Shown here piece by piece: positions 55,506 to 64,000 of a stretch of DNA of 64,000 nt. This DNA is from Wallemia ichthyophaga EXF-994. Lineage: Eukaryota > Basidiomycota > Wallemiomycetes > Wallemiales > Wallemiaceae. The position numbers and the translations under genes were made by a program. Below the pieces are notes generated by a model. That model did no database searches. It was not told the DNA's origin and saw only the letters and a program-made list of their open reading frames with translations. Numbering within the stretch: position 1 is the first letter of the stretch; every line of letters begins with the position of its first letter. Where the stretch lies: positions 124,001 to 188,000 of the forward strand of contig NW_008806288.1 in assembly GCF_000400465.1 (NCBI RefSeq), read 5' to 3'.

Positions 55506-57970
55506 ATGGATTTGAAAAAGCGCAAAATCGCAGATGAAGAAAATAACGAGATAGACAGCGACGACGCTTTATTAGAGGTGAGCTTTGAGAATATCCCCAT
55601 CTCCCTTCTCACTCACTCTTCCCAAGGCTTTCAGGAAAGAAGCAATCTGGAGGCAGATGAGGGAGTATAAGAGGCAGTACGAGCTCGCTGTTAATAGACT
55701 CCAGGCGCTGGAATCAAAGTCGAGCTCGCTGCAGTCCTCGCTATCCTCCGTAGAGGTGTGCTGGAATGAACTAATCGATGTTCTCCAGCTAGTCATCGTG
55801 CCTTCATCCTCTGTACAATCTAACGACGCTCTCAAAGACTTTCTCGATTATTCAAACAGCCAAGACCTCGCTCTCCTCAACTCTGCTCTTTCCGTCAGAT
55901 CAGGGGCTACCAAGGAGCTAATCGGCTCAGTACTCACTACTGCAACACGCAGCCTATCCCCAGACGCTGTACAGCTTCAGAAACAAGCTCATATGTATCA
56001 GCAACAGTCTAATTCCTATAAACAGGAATTGCGGCTGACGAGGCTGCAGCTTGAAGAATGTCAGTCTCAATGGGAAACCACCAAGGATAGATTGCTAAAT
56101 GCAGAAAAGCAAGTTGATAGAGTTAAATCATCTCTTATTCCAAAAGTTCATCAAGAAGCCGCTCCTGCAAAGGCTGATTCTCCAATACACATTCAAAAAG
56201 CTGACTCTGTTGATCACGTCAAGTCTGAACCTAGTCAAGCACCTTCACCCGCTCCCAAAGAACCATCTCAGCCTCCACCGCCCGGTCCGACGAAAGAAGA
56301 ATTGGAAGATGCACGCAAGTTAGCTATGCAGAGAATGACGGAATCTGTTGAATTGAGAGCTGATAGAGTTAAGCTTTGTCAGGAGATTGACAGTCTTAGA
56401 GTTACGCTCAAGCGGCCTAACGATGAAGCTATTATTGAGTCAGGGCTTTACAAAGACCTTCAACACCAGATAGATCATTTTCAAACTGATGCAGATACTG
56501 CTAAAGCACAATACAATCAATTACAGAAACAAGTGGAATCAATTCTCACATCGAGGGGAGAATACGAAGATGGTTTGAAATCAGAGATCAACTCTCAAGT
56601 GGAAGACGTTTTGCAAAGATTACAGGCAAAGGAAGCTGATATCAATAGGCTAAGAGGTCAGCGAGAAGAACTTAACAGCGAACTTAACGTTAGGCGTACA
56701 AAAGATTATGGCAAACTGCAGTACATTGAACAAACTCAGCAACTATCTGAATCAAGACTAGAACGAATAAGCTGTCTAAAATCCGAAACACAGCGTTTGA
56801 AAGGACGTATTGCTGCTGGATATGGAAATCAAACTGCTTACCACGCTATCATGGGCGATAACGTGAATGAGGATGATTTCAATTTGACTATTAAACTCGA
56901 TACCCAATTAAAAATTGCTAGTGAAGAAATAACAAGTTTGAAGAGTCAAATTAGGAATCTCCAACAAGAAGGTGATGTACATCTTAGGCTGGAGCAAGCT
57001 GAGAAAAAGCTGAGTGCATTCGAGAAAGCTTTCGGTGAAGCAGCTGATCCTGAAGTCCAAAAGCTAGTTAATACAATTAATCAGAGAGATGAACGGATAA
57101 GAAAACTTGAACTACAAAATACCGAATCTGAAACTACATCGAATGCAATATACGGCGAGATTGAGAGATTATCGAAAGCATGGGAGGTTCTTGATGAGCA
57201 GAACAGATCGAAGATATTTGACTTGCAACATCTCGAAGAGAAAGTGACGAGGCTAATGACAGAGAAGGCTAAAGCTGACAACAAATATTTTGCTGCAATG
57301 AGAGCCAAAGACGCAATTGATATTGAGCGGAAGACGGCTCAAAGGACACATGAAAAACAGTCAAAAACAATTGAAAAGCTACTTGAAACGGAAAAGCAAC
57401 TGGAAAATCAAGTGTCAATTCATGAAAAAGAGCTTGTGGTGTATTCAAATAAAACCAAAGCATTGGAAGATAGAATGTTCTCAACTGAACGAGAATTGAG
57501 CAGTGCGAGATTACTGTCTGACGAGTCAAAGAGAAGGCTAATGGAGGTTTCCACCAAGTTGAATGAAAGGCACGTCATGTACGAAGATGAGAGAGCAGCA
57601 AAAAGAAGACTAGAAGAGGACAATACGAAGCTGCGCAGTGATTTACAAAGGATTCCAACCAATGGACAAGTAAGTAGTGGTGTAATGAACGGCATTCACA
57701 CAGCCAAAGAGGAGAATTTGCAGAGAGAGCGTGACCAGCTGTTTGTGAGTTGAGAGTTTAGCGTCAACATCACTAGCTAACCAAACAAATCAGTTCTTGC
57801 TTCGTTGCTCGACTTGCAAAAACGAGCTGAAATCACATTGCATAACTAGATGTATGCACACATTCTGCAAATCGTGCATCGACGCGCGTATTGAAACCCG
57901 ACAAAGAAAATGCCCAATCTGTCAAATAGGTTTCTCTGCTTCAGAAGTCCAGAAATTGCAGTGGGCTTAA
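55506..57970 (+). CDS. BRE1: E3 ubiquitin ligase Bre1 (histone H2B)
   Basis: Coding exons are 55506..55577, 55627..57744 and 57794..57970, giving 788 aa. Bre1 with Rad6 monoubiquitinates histone H2B. The N-terminus is MDLKKRKIADEENN. A very long coiled coil fills the middle, with conserved LLEAFRKEAIWRQMREYKRQ near the start and AYHAIMGD around residue 425. The C-terminal C3HC4 RING lies in the last exon: RCSTCKNELKSHCITRCMHT, FCKSCIDARIETRQRKCPIC, and the typical end VQKLQWA. Without the last 49-bp intron removed the protein would stop before the RING. Confidence 0.95.
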
Positions 57971-58299
57971 TTACCCATGGCTATTTGAATAAACACCTAA
58001 ACTAACTTAAATGATTCATGTATTACTAAAATTTTAATCGATTCTGTATAGCTTCTGTAATGTTATTCTCTCTATGCTTATTTTTAATGTTCTTAGTAAT
58101 ATTCTTGGACATAATGAGTTGTGAATAAGCTTGCGAATTAAGTGTGATGTGCCTAGTGTAAGATTACCATTGTTGATTCATTCTGTTTGTTGAAGTGCTT
58201 GAGTAATCGGGGAAGAAGCCAAATATATAAAGCACTATGAACACTAACAGTATAGATAGACGTGTATTGGCTACGTCTGAGCGCTTGCTTTACATAACG
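57971..58299. other. Intergenic, BRE1 3' side
   Basis: About 330 bp, AT-rich, between BRE1 and the repeat-bearing region upstream of TRM11. I see nothing coding. Confidence 0.5.
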
Positions 58300-58340
58300 A
58301 TAGCCACGTGACTAGGATTGAGGGTATGCGAGAACCAACA
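58300..58340 (+). repeat. Partial extra copy of the repeat's left end
   Basis: About 35 bp (atagccacgtgactagg... ending gagaacc) resemble the left ends of copy A (46791) and copy B (58410). It lies about 110 bp upstream of copy B, so the left-end motif occurs twice at this locus. Confidence 0.55.
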
Positions 58341-58409
58341 GTCAGCACTAAGACCAACTGAGTGCACCCACGGCTTGAGAATAAGTAGCTGAGCAGATGT
58401 TTACACCGT

Positions 58410-58760
58410 CAGCCGCGTGACTAGGAACGAGGGAGGGTATCGGTGTTTGTGAAACACAACAAAGGCAAGGTACGGGCCACGAGCTCCTCGGCAGCCGCTC
58501 GTTATTTAAGCAGACTATACACCCTTCCTCTTTTCTTTGCGTTTCGGCGTCTTGGGGGCCATAGTAAGGCGGGTATATCTCTTTCCCTGTAAATAGTCTG
58601 CGCTTCTTCCAATAAGCTTTATCTCCACTAGTTATTTCTCTCCGACCTTCCACTCAGACCTGGAATCCCGTTTAAAGTCTGCGTTTAGCGATACTCCTAG
58701 TAAGCGTCACTTTTCCACTCGGTCTTTCTAACCTCAACCACCAAGACGAGGAAGTCCGCA
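58410..58760 (+). repeat. Dispersed repeat, copy B (upstream of TRM11)
   Basis: Similar to 46791-47124, same orientation. It ends at the TRM11 start: aagacgagg, then agtccgcag, then the ATG at 58762. As in copy A, the minus strand has an ATG beginning MAPKT, here from 58562, but with only 15 codons before a TAG. See copy A for the shared blocks. Confidence 0.7.
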
Positions 58761-58761
58761 G

Positions 58762-60419
58762 ATGAAGTTTCTGCTAGTGTTTTCGCAGTCGTTGCTTGAT
58801 TTCAGACTGGCAGAGCTAGATTCTGTGGTGGAGGTATTGAACTTAGACCTTAGCAGACCTAGTGATGAGAACGTCGACTTGAATTCTGCTTGCTTGGTAG
58901 TCGATATTGGTTCTGAAGACGGTGCAAGAGCGTTAGCTGGCCGATGTGTTTTGATAAAGTGGGTGATATGTGGTTATGGAGGACAATCTCACAACGCACA
59001 AGGCATATTATACAGATATTCGCACAGGGTAGTTCATATGATGATCTCCACGAGAATAACAAAAAAGCCGTACATTTATGGAAGGTGTACACCGATAAGA
59101 CATTCGCATTCAACGTAGAAGCAGCATACAAATCTATACCAAAGGAGCGTAGAATGAACATCATCAACGCCTTCTCTTACATGCAATTCACAGCCCAAGT
59201 GAATTTCAAGAAGCCATACATACAATACGAAGTATTTGAAGAGCATAAAGCGGATATAAACAGTGATGTTGATCATGCACATACTTACGCACCAAGATTA
59301 TTCCACCGTGTTTACTTTGGTCGGTTTATAGCATTTGGTCAGCGCAGTCTTGTGCCCAAATTTGTGGGTGTCTCTTTGATAGAAAATGACGTCTAATATG
59401 GAACTCTCTAGGATGTCAAGAAGAGAGCGTATTTTGGTAATACCTCGATGGAGTCTGAAGTCACTGTCTTGATGGCAAACCAAGCTTTGGCGAGGAAAGG
59501 CACGCTGATTTGGGACCCATTCGTAGGCACTGGTAGTATGCTTTATTTATGCGCATACTTTGGCTCTTATGTTATGGGCAGTGATTTAGATGGGCGTCAG
59601 ATGCGTGGTCAGCGTGAGTAGACTATTGTGTTTGTTTTTCTTAGCTCATAAACTACAGCTGGTAAGCAGCATACAGGCCATCCAGGCTCTCGCGCCGGAG
59701 GTATACTCTCGGCTGCTAAAGATTATGGTGTTTTGGACAAATTTTTGGATCTTTTCACTGCAGATGTCACCAGAATCGGTTGGAGAACGGGTGGTACACT
59801 CGACGCGATTGTTACTGATCCTCCCGTGCGTATATTTTACCGCACAAGTGTCATTTCTAAAATTTCGTGTATCGGAACAGTATGGTGTGCGCGCAGGTGC
59901 AAAGCGCATTGGATTGAAACAAGGTGTGGAGTACAAGGAAAGGTGGGTGAAAGCAAAATGTTAGATTTAGCTCAATATATTCCAGCTACTCGGCTCAGCC
60001 AAGACCTCCAACGCAGGATTATGACCTGCTTAATCTCACGATAGATTTGGTCGTGATGAGCGCCTACTTGCTCAAGAGGGGAGGTCGGCTGGTTTATTTC
60101 CTACCCACCGTCAACGAAGAGTACAAAGAGACAGATGTGCCAACGTGTCAGGGTATGCGGATAATTGCGAACTCTGTTCAGGATTTTGGAAAGTGGTCGA
60201 GGAGAGTAAGTAGATTTCTTTGTTAGTGAAAATTCTAATATGCCATTCAAGTTAATCACGATGGAGAAGTTTGAAGATATTGATACAGATGATTCACTAC
60301 AAAATATACTATCAAATATAGACATAAATACGGCTGATAAAAATGTCTCGCATTCAAACTTCAGAGAAAAGTTCTTTAGAGCATTCGAGCCACTAGAAGA
60401 ACAAATTGTTAATCAATAA
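58762..60419 (+). CDS. TRM11: tRNA (guanine-N2) methyltransferase Trm11
   Basis: There are seven coding exons: 58762..58958, 59003..59363, 59412..59613, 59677..59825, 59881..59942, 59986..60205 and 60252..60419, giving 452 aa. With Trm112 it makes m2G10 in tRNA. The N-terminal THUMP-like part (MKFLLVFSQSLLDFRLAELD) includes YDDLHENNKKAV and VYFGRFIAFGQRSL. The catalytic domain shows FDVKKRAYFGNTSMESEV, LIWDPFVGTGSMLYLCAYFG, GSDLDGRQMRGQ and the active-site DPPYGVRAGAKRIG, split by an intron between DPP and YG. The end is GGRLVYFLPTVNEE and WSRRLITMEKFED. The first intron and three later ones each restore these motifs. Confidence 0.92.
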
Positions 60420-60465
60420 ACATAAATGTGTATTTTTACTGTCATAATAAAATTTCCACCACAAT

Positions 60466-62574
60466 CTACCGACCTAGAACAGGTTTCGACGATTTGACGC
60501 TAACCATAGAAGGCCGCTTTGTGGCAGTCTTGTTAGTGGTTGTACGCTGAGCAGCAGCCTGTGCCAACAAACCCTGTCTCGGATTATTAGACTGTATTGA
60601 TTTTTGTTTGTTTTCTGTTTTGCGCAGAAAAGGTGATGGTAGATCATCCTCATTTACGTTTACGTAGTTAGGAGTGGCGGGTGGGGGTGGTAAATTGGTC
60701 CATTGTGGTATACTGCTTATTGAGCTTGAGGCTGATGTTCCTGATGCTGATGCTGTGTCTGCAGGTGCAGTATCCGCGCGGTGTAACTGTGGTGGCTTCG
60801 AGGTAACCACGTGCTCCGCTCTGTTCTCCGCCTCGTCTTCCTCTTGTGCGAGCGCGAGAAGTTTAGCTTGTGTCGCATTGTGAGCGTTTAGACCGTGTTT
60901 GCTACTCATCCGACGTGCTTGAGGTGGTGTGCAGATGGACATCTCGGCGAGCGTCTCACTAGGAGTGGCCCTGTGGATATTGTCAGTTGAATCTTTTATT
61001 TCTAATACTAATCCTACTACGCACTCTTTCATCGTATTGCTGGGAATCTCTTCAAAACTGTCTTGGTTTTTATCTGTCAATATCCTATCTTCTATGCCAC
61101 TGTTGTGCATTATCCTCTCAATTTCCGCCTTGACATTCTTCTCTACTTGAGTTTTTATGTAGGCGTCAATTTGGGTCTCTACTGTCGAGATCTGCTGCTC
61201 GCGTTCGCATACTTTCTTTTCGCGCACTTGAAGTTCGCTGAGACGCTCACTTAGTCGCACTCTTTGCGACGCTATTGATGCAGCCATCTTGTTAAGCTCA
61301 ACGGTGCGCATTTGTAGTTTGATTTTATCATGCTCGAGGATTTGAGATGCCGATGGTCTGTCTCGGGGCTGTAATGTGTGAGAGTGGCTGGAAATTGTGC
61401 TCGGCAGCTTACGTTGGGACTCAGCATTCTGCGAATCATATCATCGAGCATTGGGGAGTAGAAGCGTGAGAGTCGTGGTATACGTCCTTGCAGAATCTTG
61501 TCCTGAAGTTGCGCATGTGTTTTAGCTTCGTAGAATGGTGGACTTGGGGATGCATTTAGTTCCGGTCAATCTAATAAAATGTACCCACTTCAAGCAAGCT
61601 AGTTCGTATACGACGCAACCTAGTGACCAGATGTCAGACTTGTGGTCGTATGGCATGTCTTTCATCAGCTCGGGTGACATGTAATATGGCGTCTGATGTC
61701 ATGTCAGCGTGTTCTACACTAAATTTCAACTTTACTCACTCCGACGTATGTTTTAGCAAATTCCCCAATCTGTGTTGCTTTTGACAAGCCGAAGTCACCA
61801 AGTTTGAGGTTACCTGAGTTATCTAAAAAGACTGTGGTGTTTTAGTGAATTAATGTAGGTTATCTGTTCAAACACACCATTTTCCGGTTTGAGATCTCTG
61901 TGAAGAATCTGTTGATTCGCTGCAGCCACATCATGCTGAGAAGGCCTACGCTCCAATTTCTGCCCGCCACCAACAACACCACCTCTACGATGACAATGAT
62001 CGAGTGCGCCAGCGAGCTGTGAGATGTAACTCCAAATGGTGTCTTCTGGCAACAGTGTATTACTACGCTTGCAGGATTTAATGATAGACTGTAGATCGCC
62101 ACCGCCGCAAAATTCCATCAAAATATAGAGCATGCCGCCTTCCCTGTCGACGTACTGAAGGAGTCTTAGTCGATAAACACCGAATCAGACATAACTCACT
62201 CTCTCATGGTAAGCGACGATGTTTGTGTGATCCAACTCGCGTAAAATATTGCTGTGAGTGTGAGTGTGAGAACTAGGCAGCGACGCCAACGCTTAACGCA
62301 CACTTCCGCGACGATTTGTTTCCTATCCCTATCGCTCATCTTATCAAAGTCTAATTCCTTCCTAGCGAAGACCTAGGAGAGTGTTAGATGTTTTTGAACG
62401 TAGATAATCACGTGTATCGCGTATATTCACGTGTACCACCACCAAATTACCCTAACTCACCATCCCATCCTTTTTACGCCTAACTTTCCTTATTTTACCA
62501 AAACTGCCTTGCCCGATAACCTCAATTGACTCAAATTCTTCTAAAAAGTTGTCGCTTGGTGATTTCGCTGTCAT
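60466..62574 (-). CDS. NIMA-family (NEK2-type) mitotic kinase
   Basis: There are eight coding exons: complement(60466..61368, 61413..61542, 61589..61692, 61740..61822, 61878..62154, 62200..62251, 62302..62372, 62461..62574), giving 577 aa. NIMA/Fin1/Kin3 kinases act at mitotic entry and spindle poles. Kinase motifs: [20 protein letters not shown] (Lys), [46 protein letters not shown] and [16 protein letters not shown]. An insert rich in Gly, Gln and Ala precedes HRDLKPEN, as in other filamentous NIMA kinases. A coiled coil ([20 protein letters not shown]) follows the kinase, then a disordered tail. It is convergent with TRM11 (46 bp). Confidence 0.93.
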
Positions 62575-62802
62575 TTTTACGTGATTTCGTTCGCGTTGAT
62601 TCAGTCGAGGTATGTGAGTGCACGAAATCAACAGCGTTTTGATTAGAGGGAATAATAAAAATTTCAGCGTTTTATTCATATTTCACGTTCATGCACCACA
62701 AATGTAAAATGTTGCAAAATGATTTATTATCTCATCGCCCACACGCTTCTATCACCGCGGCGATGAGATGATAAACAATCTAATTGGAAGACCTTCAGAG
62801 CA

Positions 62803-64000
62803 ATGGAGGAGAACGCAGGCAAGTCGCAGCTTTCGTCTCGTAAACCCGAAATTCTCATTATCTCTGTGAAGGTTGTACTCGTCATACTGTTTTGGCTGTG
62901 GAGATTACTCAAAGGAGATAAGAACGGCTTAAGATTTTGGTACATAAAATCAATAAATAGACGCTTAAGTGGGTAGCTGGGATTTTTTCTCTAGTTCGCC
63001 TCTCATCCAGATTACGCCTAGAACGATTCACACCTTATCAACTGATCGTCGCAACACTCACATCACTTTACGCAATCAGGCACTTTGATGCTTTATTAGG
63101 CTTACAGGGTGTGTATTGATTAGTATGACGTGTTTTGTACTCAATCCACATTCTTCAGCCCCTGAACCACTCGCACACCTCTATTCAAGATCATATTACA
63201 GAGCAACTTGGATATCAAATGCTCTGGACGCTGGTTTCGCAACAGCCATGTCTATCCATAAGCCTAAGTGGCTCAAGGACTTGGCAGGTCCCGTGTTTGG
63301 ATTATATTACCTTATATGGACAGAACAGGCTGAGGAAAAGGTGCGCGTCATGTGATTACATAGCCTTTCCGACTAAACTATCCTCAAAGCTGCTCAAATT
63401 CAGAGCTACTTGCACAGTAGAGTTTCTTAGAAGCACAGGAGAGAAACTATCAAATCCATATGTCGGTGCAACCATATAACTATATCTTCTAACATTCTCT
63501 CCAGATACGCGCTGCAACGATTCTTGCAAGACCAAGATGCAACTTGGTTCGCGAAATATTGTTGCCAAGACCAAAATCATCCAAGTATACCAAACCAATT
63601 TCCTGCTTGATGTTGTTCAACGGCACAAAAGAAGAATTGTCATGCTGTACAGAGCTCGTCATTGATTTCCCAGGTGGCGCGTTTGTTTTTATGACCCCAC
63701 GCGATCATGAAGAAAGATTAAGGTGGTGGGCAAAAGAAGGCAAGAAGAAGGTCGTCTTGAGCGTCAATTACATTAAAAGTCCTGAATGTGAGCGTGTAGT
63801 TGTTTATTGGTGATTCCTGCTAATTTCAATCAAGATCCTTTCCCATGGGCTATCGATGAAGCTTTTGATTTATACAAGATCATACTAGAGACGAACGGTC
63901 GCTTACTTGATATGAAAAGTGAGACGCTTAACATTCTCTTGGCTGGGGACTCCGCTGGTGGAAATGTGAGAGACTGATTTTTACTTTCGTTGTCTAACAT
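62803..64000 (+). CDS. Membrane-anchored HSL-type alpha/beta hydrolase, 3' truncated
   Basis: Coding exons so far are 62803..62972, 63011..63108, 63159..63340, 63390..63461, 63505..63787 and 63835..63965; the gene runs past the window, which ends inside the next intron. An N-terminal membrane helix (IISVKVVLVILFWLW) is followed by a family linker (AREILLPRPK-type, read here as VREILLPRPKSSKY). The oxyanion motif is DFPGGAFVFM, with PGG in place of the usual HGG. The nucleophile elbow LLAGDSAGGN is intact. Substrates in this family include steryl and acyl esters; the exact one is unknown. Six small exons were joined by family text; the donor gtcggt of intron 4 is weak. Confidence 0.8.

Overview
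The window is nuclear DNA of a compact fungal genome. Almost every gene is interrupted by short spliceosomal introns (mostly 38-80 bp, GTRNGT...YAG). Gene content is fungal: GH3 beta-glucosidase, exo-beta-1,3-glucanase, inositol phosphosphingolipid phospholipase C, SRF1, Sse1, Ctk2 and NIMA kinase. The intron-rich but very dense layout suggests a small-genome basidiomycete; a Wallemia-type fungus is my guess and is not proven by the sequence. I recognised no tRNA, rRNA or CRISPR array. Exon joins were assembled by eye; each was checked for reading frame, splice dinucleotides and continuity of protein similarity.

Layout. 1-9.1 kb: exo-glucanase C-terminus, Sqs1-like G-patch protein, a hydrolase-like protein, acireductone dioxygenase, BAX-inhibitor-like protein, sugar O-acetyltransferase and an unknown disordered protein. 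9.5-16.3 kb: PP2A B56 subunit (Rts1), a small DUF202-like membrane protein, aspartate aminotransferase, Prp28 helicase and a TXNDC17-like thioredoxin. 17.2-28.8 kb: secreted GH3 beta-glucosidase, Isc1, UDP-GlcNAc pyrophosphorylase, a Rkm4-like SET methyltransferase, a Med27-like protein and a RhoGEF. 29.3-33.7 kb: a same-strand train of RPS28, a PIG-Y-like protein, Kae1, a NIP30-domain protein and an unknown acidic protein, with gaps of 52, 17, 101 and 1 bp. 33.8-37.9 kb: a minus-strand trio of an Rrm4-like RNA-binding protein, a REEP/Yop1-family protein and SRF1. 38.5-44.5 kb: RPL9, proteasome ATPase Rpt5 and USP7/Ubp15. 45.2-47.1 kb: the only clearly degenerate stretch, with a decayed F-box gene, a second coding remnant and one copy of a dispersed repeat. 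47.1-64 kb: Vps37, Ctk2 cyclin, Sse1 (Hsp110), prohibitin, an unknown protein, Bre1, a second copy of the repeat, Trm11, NIMA kinase and the start of a membrane-anchored HSL-type hydrolase cut by the window end.

Most genes are core eukaryotic functions: translation and tRNA modification (RPS28, RPL9, Kae1, Trm11, Rkm4), ubiquitin-proteasome (Rpt5, USP7, Bre1), transcription and splicing (Med27, Ctk2, Prp28, Sqs1), and membranes and lipids (Isc1, SRF1, REEP, PIG-Y, Vps37). The more unusual features are architectural: head-to-tail genes separated by 1-52 bp, divergent start codons 17 bp apart, coding first exons of 3 and 8 nt, and a repeat that sits directly upstream of two unrelated genes and ends at their start codons. 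I did not find a clear new multi-gene biological system.
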